The notes under the pieces were generated by a model. It searched no databases. It was not told where the DNA came from and was given only the letters and a program-made list of their open reading frames with translations. DNA of 64,000 nucleotides from Inia geoffrensis. Taxonomy: Eukaryota; Chordata; Mammalia; Artiodactyla; Iniidae. Location: positions 26,152,055 to 26,216,054 of the forward strand of contig CM070912.1 in assembly GCA_036417435.1 (NCBI GenBank). The letters are read 5' to 3'. Shown one piece after another: positions 1 through 13,300 of the stretch; position 1 is the first letter of the stretch; each line of letters starts with the position of its first letter. The position numbers were made by a program, and so were the translations under genes.

Positions 1-1161
1 ACCTTGTTCTCCTTCCTAGAGATAAGTTGCCAGTTTCTTGTGTATTCGTCAGAGATACTTCATGTGTATGTCCATCCAAGCAAAATGTCTGTGCTCACCC
101 CCTCCAGTACCTAAATACTATGCATGTTGTTCTGTGACTTGCTTTTTTCATTTATGTCTTGGAGTTCCTGGCATAGCAGTATACAAGGAGCTTTCTCCTT
201 TAAGAGCTGTTTAGTGTTACTCTAAATGGATGGGCCATATTTTATTTAACTAGTCTCCTTTTCATGTTTTACTCTTACAAACATTCCTACAGCCAGTAAC
301 TCTGTACATGTGTCATTTCTCATAGAAGAAGTGTTTCTGTATATTAACGTCCTAGAAGTGGGATTGCTGGGCCAGATAAATTTGTAAATTTGACAGATAT
401 TGCCAAATTTCCTTTCGTGGAATTGTGCCAGTTCACATTGCCACCCATAATGTTTGAGAGTACATCTTTCCCCACACCTTTGCCTGAAAGGGTATTAGCA
501 GACTTAAGGATTGTTGCCAGTCTGATAGGTGAGAAATGATATTTCAGCATAGTTTTAGTTTGCATTTTTCTTATGAACCAGATTAAGTGTCTTTTTGTAT
601 GTTTTAAGACCCATTTATATTTCCTATTCTATGAACTGTCTCCTTTGCCCAGTATCCTGTCAATTTTTTGTTTTTTTCGTTTTACATTTATTCTTTATAA
701 GGGAAATTGGTCCATCCACTTTAATAATATGTAAAACAATACCTAGTTCCCCTTGAATGTGCTGTGTTGTTACAAATAGCTGTTTAATGCAGGGAATTGA
801 TCTTCGTCTGTTGATTATTAAATTTTCTGCACATTTTAGCTCTACTCTCCATAGTTCTTCAACTGGTATTTAATTTAAAGAACTTTTTTGGAGAAAGTTA
901 TTCAAAAACAGTTTGTGTATTTAGTTGGTATTCAATAAAAAGGATATTCATCTCCTAGGACTTGAATTTAAAAAAAAAATTTCCCCCCAAACTATTAATA
1001 CCTTATGCATTGAATTTTCTAAATGTATCTCAGTGTCTGCCTTCTAGGCCATTAAATGCATTTCAAGTCTGACAGAAATTTCTGTGGAATAATGTGTCTC
1101 TCTGTTTTATTTATTTATGCTTTAATACTTTTTTTTTAATCTAATAAATTTTGATTAACAG
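1..1161. other. PDXDC1 intron; antisense ancient L1-like relic
   Basis: No exon recognised. About 100-680 reads like a very diverged L1/HAL1 3' region on the - strand (the phrase AGAAGTGGGATTGCTGGGCC at 354 is typical of the antisense strand of L1). The remainder, to the acceptor at 1161, is A/T-rich and unassigned. Confidence 0.55.
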
Positions 1162-1308
1162 AATCCAGAATATTGGAGAACAAGGGCATATAGCTTTGTT
1201 GGGGCACAGTCTGGGAGCTTACATTTCAACTCTGGACAAAGAGAAGCTGAGAAAACTTACAACTAGGATACTTTCAGACACTACCTTATGGCTATGCAGA
1301 ATTTTCAG
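1162..1308 (+). CDS. PDXDC1: PDXDC1 window exon 1
   Basis: Acceptor TTAACAG and donor GTAATA. It encodes [20 protein letters not shown] and continues to TLWLCRIFR. It starts with the third base of a codon and ends with two bases (AG) of an Arg codon completed by the next exon. This is probably exon 5 of 23. Confidence 0.94.
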
Positions 1309-4300
1309 GTAATAAGTTTTTAGTTTCTGGTAAAGATATTTATGCGTTGGATATGGACTGTGAGAGATCTATTTTCTGGAGCTATGCTACCTGGGTTGAG
1401 CTCTGCCTCTTCCCTTTCCTCTTGGAAGCGTTGCTTAACCACTCCATGCCTCAGATTCCTTATCTATGAAATGGGGATAGCCTTAATATCTATTTGATGA
1501 CGTTGTGAGGATTTAGTGAATTAATACATGTAAAGAGCTGAGAACATGAGCACATACATGTTGGATAATGTCCACAGTTACTTGTTCTTAAGATTCCTAA
1601 TTGGCACATGTTGATAGAAGGTACAGCAGTGAAATAGGTTCAAGTATTTTTAATCAAAGTATTAGCTGTGCTTTAGTAGAAAGGAAATGCTGTCATAAGG
1701 AAGATGAGTATGTGTTATGAAATTGAAATTTGCTTTATACTGTGATAATATTGGCATTATTAAGGAATTCTAGCAGACTAAGGAGTCAGTAGAAGAAATG
1801 GGACCAATGGTATTTTGTGTTTATTTATGCTATTACATTTATGGAAAAGGAATGTTTACCTAACGTTGGAACATTTAACTTGTGAGACTTGTTTTCAGTT
1901 GCTGGGAAAGAGCTTGACCTGGCGAGAGCATGAATTTGCCTAACTGTATGGCAAAGGAGAAATTTTCTTCTGTTCTAATAAAAATCCAATACCTGTAACT
2001 GAAAATCTCTCTGTCCTTCTTTTTGGAGAATGAGAAGAATAAAATGTCCCAGGCAGATATTAGTGAAAGCAAAAGTTAGCCTGACTAGCATTTTTGACAG
2101 TTTTACTTAACTTTGGATGTTTTAGGGCTGAAACTACTAAGAACCATGCCTGCATTATTCAGTGCTGGTTTTATTGTAAAGTAAGCCAGTCCATGATCTT
2201 CAGCCTTTTTATATCTGAGGGATTCCCATTCTCTACTGGTTTTCATAGTTTCTGCTCTTTCTGGAGCTGGGTGTGGATGAGGGGTCATTGCCTCTGTTCT
2301 TTATAACCTCCAGCTGCAGTGAAGTGTCAGCCCACTGAGATGAGGGTGATTCCTATCTCCTTTCACTGAGATAGGAATTGAGAAAAGAATTACTTCCATG
2401 GTTATAAGACTGGGATAGGGCTTCCCTGGTGGCGCAGTGGTTGAGAGTCCGCCTGCCGATGCTGGGGACACGGGTTCGTGCCCCGGTCCGAGAGGATCCC
2501 ACATGCCGCGGAGTGGCTGGGCCCGTGAGCCATGGCCGCTGAGCCTGCGCGTCCAGAGCCTGTGCTCCGCAATGGGAGAGGCCACAACAGTGAGAGGCCC
2601 GCATACCGCAAAAAAAAAAAAAAAAAAAAGACTGGGATATAATATCAGAGATAAGAACATACTGACATATGGGTGTCTCTTAACAGGTATGAAAATGGCT
2701 GTGCTTATTTCCACGAAGAAGAAAGAGAAGGACTTGCAAAGATCTGTAGGCTTGCCATTCATTCCCGTTATGAAGACTTTGTGGTGGATGGGTTCAATGT
2801 GTTATATAACAAGATGCCTGTTATATATTTAAGTGCTGCTGCTAGGCCTGGCCTGGGCCAGTACCTCTGTAATCAGGTAATGTGGCATAAGGTGGATATT
2901 TTAAAGAAACGATGTTTTGTTCTGTCCTGGAAGTTTTTCTTTAGCTGTTGTTTTTTTCAAGTGAAAACAAAGGTGATTTTCTTATATGCTAGTTTTGTCA
3001 TTATTATGTATAAATGTGTATTAATAAATTTAGATATATATATATGTATTTGTTTTTAGTTGCCCAAAGGCAACCACAGTCAACATGTTACTTTATTTCT
3101 TTTCAGACTTGGCTTAATCAGAGTGTATGTGTGTTTTTACATAGCTATATCTGGCTTTTTTCACTTACTGTTATACAGGTTCATATCATGTTTTACCAGT
3201 TCTCCAAAGTAAAGTATGTTTTTAATGTCTTCATAATATTCCTTCAAGTGAGTGTATAGTACTTTAACTGTTTCCCTTTTGGGCAATTAGAGTGTTTGCA
3301 TTCTTTTGATTTTTATGACCATTTTGAGGAAGTGCTCTTTGTATAGTGCTTTTATGGATATATTTGTGCATGAAGCTTTTCTATACTTTGGGTTGTATTC
3401 CTCAGATGGATTTTCAGAGCCAGTCTAGAATTATTAGATCAAAGAGCATTACCTTTTTTTTTTTTTTTTTTTGCATTACCATTTTTTAAAGTTCATGGTA
3501 GCCTGATTACAGGGCTACCTTGAGTCAAGAACTTGTTAAGCCTCTTGGCCAAGAATGTTTTAAAGTAAAATCCATAGGATTGGAGGGGTTGTCTTTTGTA
3601 AGATGGAGGAGTCCAGGGAGATACATAGGGGAAACTCAGAGCTTAAGTTTGATTCTGAGCTATGGTCATTGGTGGCAAGAAATTATATCCTCTTCTTGAG
3701 GGTGTACAAAATAAGGAGTTTTTTAATATCTCTGTAGAAACATGAAACAAATTACTTATTGAGTACCTACTGTAGGCCAGGCTCTTATGGACCCAGAGCT
3801 GTCTTGGAACAGCAGCCCAATCTGCAAAAGATGTGTGAGAGTGTTCTGTTAAGTGGGAAAGGTAGGTGGCAGAATAGTCATGTTCACGTTTTAAAAAGTG
3901 TGTAGACGCTTATATGCATACGTTTTTTATACCTAGAAAAATATATAAATATATATATTTTTGCCTAGCAATTATCTGCAAGGTTCTATACTAACCTGTT
4001 AACAGTAGTAGATTGGTGGCTTATGGCGGGGGGGAATTTTCACTTTTAATTTCTATAATTTTTTATTGTGTGTTTTACTTGGTTTCACTTTCATAATTTA
4101 AAAGAAAAATTCTTTAAGGGGAAAAAGTGTGAATAAAGTGCTCGTTAAATTTTTGGTCTTTAAATGCTTCCAAGTTTTAGTTATACAGAGCAATATGCTG
4201 CAAATGTTAAAAAAATTCCTAAAACATATACTCCTTAAGGATTTGGAAGCTAAAAATGAGGAATATAAAATTTATTTGACAATTACTGTCTCCATAACGT

Positions 4301-7300
4301 TGACTTCATTTCTCTCAAGATATGTACATCTGCTAGTCCATATCTATTGCTTTTTAGAAATGGGTGGACCCATAAATAAGATATTGTACTTCGAATGCCT
4401 TTACCCGGTGTTATTTACCACTTATCCTTGAAGGAAGGATTCTAAATTATCCCCCCAAATGCTCATATTAAGATTTCCTAAGGAGAGAGAATATTTAAAA
4501 AGAATAATTGTGACTTAGAGCCACAATCTTTTGGGGACATAAGGGAATGGTGACAAAGATCTTTCTTGTAAAATTGCATGTTTCTTCTTGCAGCTTGGCT
4601 TGCCCTTCCCCTGCTTGTGTCGTGTGCCCTGTAACACTATGTTTGGATCCCAGCATCAGATGGTGAGTTCTTTAGGTTTATAAAATAATAAAGAATTGTG
4701 TTTTGAAACCGTACCTTCCTTTAAACTGCAGTTGTTTGCTGGCCTCCAGATAATTATTAGCTTATTCATGGATTGCTTAGATCTTCCTATTGCATAATAC
4801 ATGCTGCCAGGTTTGAATGTCCAGGAAGGTTAGCTGGCATAAAGGTGAGGAGCACCTGGCTCTTAAGGAACCTTGTAATCACTGTATCACCTGTTTTAAG
4901 TAGAAACATGGAGTCCAATTAAGCCTCAGAAATTCCTTCTAAAGCTCATTCTTTCAAATGGTTATCACTGTTGCCTGGATTTATGAATGGGCAGATTTTG
5001 ATTATTGTAATCCTTGGTGTTGGATTGTGCTTATTTTTAGACATGCAAGTGATAAGCCTTTCCATACTGAAGTCAGAAGCAAAAGAGATAGGTGTTAGGG
5101 TTCTGCATTTTTTTTTTTTTTTTGCCATACGTGGGCCTCTCACTGTTGTGGCCTCTCCCATTGCGGAGCACAGGCCCCGGACGTGCAGGCCCAGTGGCCA
5201 TGGCTCACGGGCCCAGCCGCTCCGCGGCATATGGGATCTTCCTGGACCGGGGCACGAACCCGTGTACCCTGCATCGGCAGGTGGACTCCCAACCACTGTG
5301 CCACCAGGGAAGCCCTCTGCATTTCTTTTTCAAGGTAGTTAGATTTTCTGGTTCAGATACATCAATGAGTAATATCAGAGATACATTTTTGGTTGTTTTG
5401 GTGGGGGGGGTTTGAGAGAACATTTTTTTTAATTGTAAATGTTTAAAACTAGAGAAATGTTGTTTCTGTATATGCAATTTCTAACTTTAATCTCATTTAA
5501 CTGATTTTTCTAGTCAGTCTTCAAGGAAAACGATTTTATTTTCACACCTATGATTGGAGAAAAAAGGAAAATTGTCAAGAAAAGAATTGCTTTGATAAAT
5601 TTTGAGAGTCATCTGCTTCTTTTAGAAGTTATAATTTTTCAGTGTATATGCTTTTATGCTGGTTGTCTCATGTTTTTGTGGTTTGTCTTTCAATCCCAGG
5701 ACGTTGCCTTCCTGGAGAAACTGATTAAAGATGACATAGAACGAGGAAAACTGCCCCTGTTGCTTGTTGCAAATGCTGGTAGGTATCATGAACCTGAATC
5801 TTCCATTTTGGATGTACAAGAAAGAGGCTAGGTAGTTAGCCTAAAAGAGATCAAGTCTTAAAAATGTTTGTGTGCCACATGTTTAAGGAAGTCGGTATCA
5901 GCACTGTGGTGAGAATTACAGTACTAAAGTTTTAACTCATTAGATTCCCTTAATTGTTGGTTTGTTTTGGGAGTTCTTGTTTGTGTGTATATACTTTTTC
6001 ATTTAGGTTGTGCTTCTCTGTTCCTTCATAGGCTTCCTTTCTAAATTGAATTTTTTTTTTTTTTTTTTTGGCTGTGTTGGGTCTTCGTTGCTACACGCGG
6101 GTTTTTCTCTAGTTGCAGCGAGCAGGGGCTATTCTTCGTTGCATGTGTGGGCTTCTCATTGTGGTGGCTTCTCTTGTTGCAGAGCACAGGCTCTAGGTGC
6201 ACAGGCTTCAGTAGTTGTGGCATGTGGGCTCAGTAGTTGTGGCTCGCAGGCTCAGTAGCTGTGGTGCACGGGCTTAGTTGCTCCGCGGCATATGGGATCC
6301 TCCTGGCCCAGGGCTCAAACCCGTGTTCCCTGCATTGGCAGGTGGATTCTTATCCACTGTGCCACCAGGGAAGCCCTAAATTAAATTCTTAAATGTCACA
6401 TTTAAATGTCCACCTTTGAGACAGCGGGTCAGCTACCACTTTCTGCTGTGCTCACATTGTATTCAAACACATTGTATTCAGCATTGTACTTGAAGCTCTA
6501 GACAGTGGAGTAAGGCAAGAAAAATAATTAAATGACATACAGTTTGGAAAGGAAGAATGAACTGTCTTTATTTGCAGATGGCATGATTGTATAGGTAGAA
6601 AGTCCTAAGGAAACCACAAAGAACAGCCATTGGAACTAATAAGCAGATCTATCAAGCTTGCAATGAACAACTGAAATTGAAATTGAAATGCCATTCATAA
6701 TAGCATCAAGAAAAAAACCTTCATGGATAAATTTAACAAAATAATGCGAGATATGTACACTGAAAACTACAGAATGTTACTGAGAGAAATTCAAGAAGAC
6801 CCAAATAAATGGAACAATATGGCATGTGCATGGGTTGAAAGATGCAATATTATTAAGTCAAATCTCCCCAAATTAATCTATAGATTCAACTCAATCCTTA
6901 TCAAAATCTCAGCAGACTTCCAATTTCTTATAGAAATTGATGAGCGGGTTTTAAAATTTCTATGGACATAAAAGGATCTAAGAAGAGACAAAATAATTGT
7001 GAAAAAGAACAACACTGGAAAACTTATCCTATCTGACTTTTAGACTTACTGTACAGCTACAAATAAAAGTGTGAGATTGGGCTTCCCTGGTGGCGCAGTG
7101 GTTGAGAGTCCGCCTGCCGATGCAGGGGACACGGGTTCATGCCCCGGTCCGGGAAGATCCCATGTGCTGCGGAGTGGCTGGGCCCATGAGCCATGGCTGC
7201 TGAGCCTGCGCGTCCGGAGCCTGTGCTCTGCAACGGGAGAGGCCACAACAATGAGAGGCCTGCGTACCGCAAAAAAAAAAAAAAAAAGAAAGTGTGAGAT

Positions 7301-10300
7301 TAACTGAAGAGAGCAGACGCACTCATAGAAATATGGTCACTTGGTTTTTTTTTTTACAAAGATGCCAAGATAATTTAATAGGAAAAGGATAGTCTTTTCC
7401 ACCAGTCGTCTTGAATCAATTGGATATCCGTATGGAAAAAAATTGAATCTCAACCCTTACCTCATTCTGTATGCAGATGTTAATTATAAATAGCTCATAG
7501 GTCTAAACATAAGAGCCAAAGCAATAAAGCTTCTAGGAGAAAATATAGAAGATCTTTATGACCTTGGCTCAGGACAGAGATTTCTTAGGACACAAAAGGC
7601 AGAACCATAAATTGGACTTTATCAAAAATTAACAGCTTTTGGGCTTCCCAGGTGGCACAGTGGTTGAGAGTCTGCCTGCCAGTGCAGGAGATACGGGTTT
7701 GAGCCCTGGACTGGGAAGATCCCACATGCCACGGAGCAACTAAGCCCCTGTGCCACAACTACTGAGCCCACGTGCCGCAACTACTGAAGCCCGCATACCT
7801 AGAGCCCCTCCTCTGAAACGAGAGAAGCCACTGCAATGAGAAGCCCGTGCACTGCAACAAAGAGTAGCTCCACTCGCCACAACTAAAGAAAGCCCGTGTG
7901 CAGCAATGAAGACCCAATGCAGCCAAAATAAATTTTAAAAATTTAAAAGCTTTTGCTGTCCAGGGAACTATATTCAGTATCTTGTAATAACCTGTAATGG
8001 AAAAGAACCTGAAAAAGAATAACTTTGCTGTATACCTGAAACTAACACAACATTGTAACTCAACTATACTTCAGTTAAGAAAAGAAAAAGAAGCTTTTGC
8101 TATCCAAAAGACCCTCTTAAGAAAATGGAAAGGCAAGGGCTTCCCTGGTGGCGCAGTGCTTGAGAGTCCGCCTGCCGATGCAGGGGACACGGGTTTGTGC
8201 CCCGGTCCAGGAAGATCTCACATGCCGCGGAGCGGCTGGGCCCATGAGCCATGGCTGCTGAGCCTGCGCATCCGGAGCCTGTGCTCTGCAACGGGAGAGG
8301 CCACGGCGGTGAGAGGCCTGCGTACCGCCAAAAAAGAAAAAAAAAAAAAAAGAAAATGGAAAGGCAAATAACAGACTGGGAGAAAATATTTGCAAAACAT
8401 TTTTCTGACAAAAGACTATATCCAAAATATATAAGGAAGTTTTACAATTTAATATTTTGGAGATAAACAGTACAGTTTCTAAAGTGAACAAGAGATTTGA
8501 GTAGAAACTTTGCCAAAGAAAATATATGAACGTATAAGCACTTGAAAAGATGCTTAGAGAAATGCAAAATAAAACTACAGTGAGCTACTACTATATATCT
8601 GTTAGAATGGAGAACATAAAAAAATACAGTGCCAAACACTGGTGAGGATGCAGAGTAACTGGAACTATCCCTTCAGTTAGGGATGCAATATTCCTAACTG
8701 AAAACAACCCAGATGCCCTTCCCTTGATGAATGGATAAACAAATTGTAGTATAAACACATCATGGGATACTAAGCAATAAATGGAAATAACTACTGATCA
8801 CGCATATCAACACAGATGAATTTCAGAAGCATTCTAAGTGCCAAAATCCAAACAGGAAAGAAGTTACATAGTGTATGATCTGTTTATATTGAAATTCTAG
8901 AAAGATAAAACTTCAGTGACAGAAAACAGATCACAGTTTTCTGGGGCCAGTGAGGAGTAGAGAGAAGGGTGAAACTTCAGAGGGGATGAAGGAACTTTTG
9001 GGGTGATGGTGGTTGCACACTGTATTTGTCAGAATTCATTGAACCATACCCTTAAATGAGTGGATTCTATTGTATGTAAATTATACTTCAGTCAGTAAAG
9101 CTAATTATTTAAAAAAATAATAATAAACAGAAAAAACACATATCCACCTTGTTGCCAGGAGAAAAGCTACCACTTCCTGCCTGCCTTAGTATATTGTATG
9201 TTTAAAAAGAAACATAGGGCTTCCCTGGTGGCGCAGTGGTTGAGAGTCCGCCTGCCGATGCAGGGGACACGGGTTCGTGCCCCGGTCTGGGAAGATCCCA
9301 CATGCCGCGGAGCGGCTAGGCCCTTGAGCCATGGCCACTGAGCCTGCGCGTCCGGAGCCTGTGCTCCGCAACGGGATAGGCCACAACAGTGAGAGGCCCG
9401 CGTACCGCAAAAAACAAAAAACAAACAAACAAAAACCACAAAGGACCTCTCAAATTTGGTTAAAACAAACAACAAATTCATCTATGTATTTTTTATAGAG
9501 AGCACATCTAAATAAACATAACCCAGAAAGTGATAAAAAGTAAGTGTGGAAAAGGGATTTCTTGGGCAAATGCTAACAAAACACAAGTACTGTAGCAAGG
9601 TTGCTGTGAGATAAAATAGACTTCATATTAATAATAATTCATGGCATCTACTCAGAGATATAACAGGTATGAATGCTTATGAATATAACTTTGAAATATA
9701 TAAAGGAAAAGTTGATAGAATACAAGTATAAATTGACAAAACCACAATCTTGGTGGGAGACTTGAATACATTTCTCATGAAACAACAGATCAAGTAAATA
9801 GAAAATAAGTATATAGAGGATTTAAATAACACAGTTAACAAGTTTGATTTTATAGATACATATAGTGAACAATACACACTCTTCAAAACTTGAATAACCA
9901 GTTTGCAAAAGTTGATTCTAAGCCAGTCCACAAAGAAAATCTCAATAAAACAGAGATACAATGTTACTTCTCTCATAGGGAGATAATGTATATAGAAGCT
10001 TTTATGATGCTGCAAAGACTTAGAAAATATTTGTTTTAGTATCCTTTCTTGTGTGTTTTATCCTAGGAACTGCAGCAGTAGGGCACACAGATAAGATTGG
10101 GCGTTTGAAAGAGCTCTGTGAGCAGTATGGCATATGGCTCCACGTGAAAGGGTGAGTGCAGGGGAATTTGGCTGCATGGTGGGCTGGCAGAGTGCCCAGG
10201 AGGAGCTCACTTTGTTGTCACATATATCACTAAAGGCTCTTTGGCTTGCAGATTACAAAATTACCCAAATTGGCTTAAGCAAGAAGAAGTTTTATTGGCT

Positions 10301-13300
10301 CCCATAGCTAAGAAGACCAGTGTTAGGATTGGCCTTAGGCACCACGTCAGCCAGGTCACTTGGCTGAAGTTCCTCCATGGTGGTGGCTCCGTCTATAGAT
10401 AGCCTTTCCTGTTCTGGTGCAGAGTTGCTGCAGCAAGTCCATCCGCCTTTCCAGGTGTGTGCAGAGGGTCAGAAGTTCCAGCAGGAGTCTCATACTGAGC
10501 CAATTGCTGTGGCAAGGGAAATGTAACACTCTTAATAGTTTAGGTGATTTGTGAAGCTGTGGTCTCATAGAGGAGATTGGGGTGGCTTCCCAGAAGGCCA
10601 CTGGAGTGCTGCTAAGAGAAGAGAGGGGAGAGGATGCAGGGCAGCCCAAGTAATCCATTTCCAGGACATCATACACGTACACGGTGCGTTGCTTTTTAAT
10701 ATTGTCCCTCTGGGAAAGAATGATGACTGGGAAATAATACTGGTATCTACCAAAGATATAAAATAATATAAAATAAGACACCCATTACACTAAGTAAGTA
10801 GAAGTCACCCCCTGAAATACGTTTTGATTAAAATGCATTTTCCAGGTTTTCCTGAAAGTTGTATATGTACCACACTTTATGTTGCTGTTACAAAGGCTAC
10901 CAACACAGCTAAAAGGCATGTAAATGTCAGTGTGGAACAGCACAGCCCTTTTTAAAAGATTTTTTTTAATTTAAAGTATCTACTTAGTGAATAAGCAGCA
11001 GTAAATAATTAGTTCTTAGGTCTGTGTTTTTTCTTCCAGCGTGAATCTGGCAACATTGGCTCTAGGTTATGTCTCCTCATCAGTGCTGGTATGTTGTTGA
11101 TTTACTAAATACTGTGTTTTTAAGAAGGAATTTAACATCACTTAATCCCTGATGACTTTTCACAGTTTTTATGAATGGAGAAAGGTGTTGGGTTTAGTGT
11201 ATCCTGATAGTGTAACAAGAAGTTCTCTCTGTGGTAGGCTGCAACCAAATGTGACAGCATGACGTTGACTCCAGGCCCATGGCTGGGTTTGCCAGCAGTT
11301 CCTGCCGTGACGCTTTATAAGCACGACGATCCTGCCTTGGTAAGCTTACTTTCACTGGGAGGGAGTGGGGAGTGGCTAATAATCGTTGGGTCTGGGGGCA
11401 AAATACAGTAAAAGGAAAAAGTGAACATTTTCCTTAATGTTACCTCTGTGACTTTTTTTTGAAAAAAATGTTTTTAACATAAATGAAACTATGCCATATA
11501 TATTTTTCTATTTAGTCTCCCCTACTACCCCATGTGTATGAAAAACTTTTTATCACTGTGTAATATTCCATCACTTGAGTACCACAGTTATTTAATCATT
11601 CTCCATTTGTGAACTTTTAGGCTGTTTTCAAATTTTTGTTACTAAAATAATGAGCATCATTCTGTGTTTCAAATTATTCCTTAGACTGGGTTCCCAGAAG
11701 TGGAATTATTAATGAGTAAGAGTATTTTAAGTTTCTTGATCCACATTGTCTAAAAGGTTGTAACATGATATAGTTTTTAAAAGCATAGTGGTGGGGCTTC
11801 CCTGGTGGCGCGGTGGCTGAGAGTCCGCCTGCCGATGCAGGGGACATGGGTTCGCACCCCGGTCCGGGGAGGATCCCACATGCCGCGGAGCGGCTGGGCC
11901 TGTGAGCCATGGCCGCTGAGCCTGCGCTCCGCAACGGGTGGAGGCCACAACAGTGAGAGGCCCGCGTACCGCAAAACAAAACAAAACAAAAGCATAGTGG
12001 TGGTTCTTGTTAGTGGATCAGTTAGTGAGAGGCACATGCAAAATAAGCTTTCATTGATTCTTCTTAAACAGTTAATACATTGCTCAGGTGATAATGGCCA
12101 GGTGTTTGAGGATGCTCAGAACAGCCTTGGGAGGGGCTGCCTCTTGAATGGCTAAGAGCTCCAGCTCTGGGATGAACCCATTTGGATTCTCATCCTGGCT
12201 TTGCCACATCTTAGCCGTGAACCCTTAGACAAAGCAAGGTCTCTGAGCTAAGTTGCCTAGAATACTTACCTCATGGAGTTGTTTGATGATCAAATGAATA
12301 ATGCAAGCCAAGTGCCTGCATAGCATCTGACACAAACCAAGTGCCTAGTAAATGGTAACTAGTTAGTTCTGCTATGTGATTTCATTGGCTTTGATTAATA
12401 AACCCATATTGGCTTTTTTAGACTTTAGTTGCCGGTCTTACATCAAATAAGCCAACAGACAAGCTCCGTGCCCTGCCACTGTGGTTGTCTTTACAATACT
12501 TGGGACTTGATGGGATTGTGGAGAGGATTAAGCATGCCTGTCAGTTGGTGAGTAGAAACCTGAAGTTCAAATGAGTCACAGATACTCCATGGCAAAAACA
12601 GAGACAGAAAAATGCTTCATTGATTTACCCTCCCCCCAATACCTTGTTGTCTGGATTTCCCATCTCATAAGCAAGCAGACTAATTTCCCTGCATATATAG
12701 GTTTCTTGTTCAAAGTTCTGGGAGAGACTGCTGGGGCTGTCCCAGCATTTGTGTCCATATGAAATCAGATTAAAATGAATGCCGGTGTCAGCATGGGGGG
12801 GAAAAGAAGTCCTAAGGTGACAGCGAAGGAGTGGAGAAGAATGCAGAAGCTGGGATAAATGTTCCACTTGACTGACCGACTCTTGAGGGTAAAGAAATAT
12901 GATGGTTGGGGGAAGTAAGGCTGGCATGGATATTTTTAACACCCACCGGCTTGGGCTCCCAAATTGCAAGGCTCAAGAGACAATTTTAATTCTGTTTGAG
13001 GTGTTCTAATTGTGAAAAATATATAATTATGTTGTAGTTTAGAAAGCAAAAAAATGCCATATTTACACAGCTTGAGAGCTGAGTTCTACCTAAGTCTAAA
13101 GCATGATGTCACCTTTCTGTACCTCCAATTCCTCACCTGTAAAATAGGGGTGATGATGTGATGGAAGATTGTTATGAGGACTTAGTTCATACATGTAAAG
13201 CTCATAGCGGCACCTAGTCATATAGTAAGGTATGCAGATAGTTTTAAAAATAAATCTTTGTTTTAAATATGTTCTTGGAATTGACACTTCCTCATGTCAT

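Larger units (their letters stand above)
6480..9120 (+). repeat. Ancient L1 (ORF2 3' part and 3' UTR), sense, interrupted by SINEs
   Basis: About 6480-7078, 7302-7630, 8090-8136 and 8368-9120 read as successive parts of one diverged L1. The 6723-6971 frame has [20 protein letters not shown], the ORF2 region upstream of the C-terminus. Later text follows the usual L1 order (AAGAAAATGGAAAGGCAA, then ATATCCAAAATATATAAG, then GATGAATGGATAAACAAA). It is a dead 5'-truncated copy in the PDXDC1 intron, with CHR SINEs nested inside. Confidence 0.85.

Noticed and set aside
2418..2500. Possible tRNA genes in the SINE heads
   Set aside because: The A/B-box-like words come from the tRNA-derived SINE head. 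A full cloverleaf is not maintained and the sequence is repeated about 20 times.
2437..2832. 131-codon frame crossing a SINE and a PDXDC1 exon
   Set aside because: The first half is the CHR-2 SINE read in frame; it runs into the real exon in the wrong frame.
6723..6971. 82-codon frame resembling reverse-transcriptase-element protein
   Set aside because: It is a decayed L1 ORF2 piece, not a gene; annotated as repeat.
10356..10781. 141-codon - strand frame
   Set aside because: Falls in an unassigned ancient repeat and has no homology I recognise.
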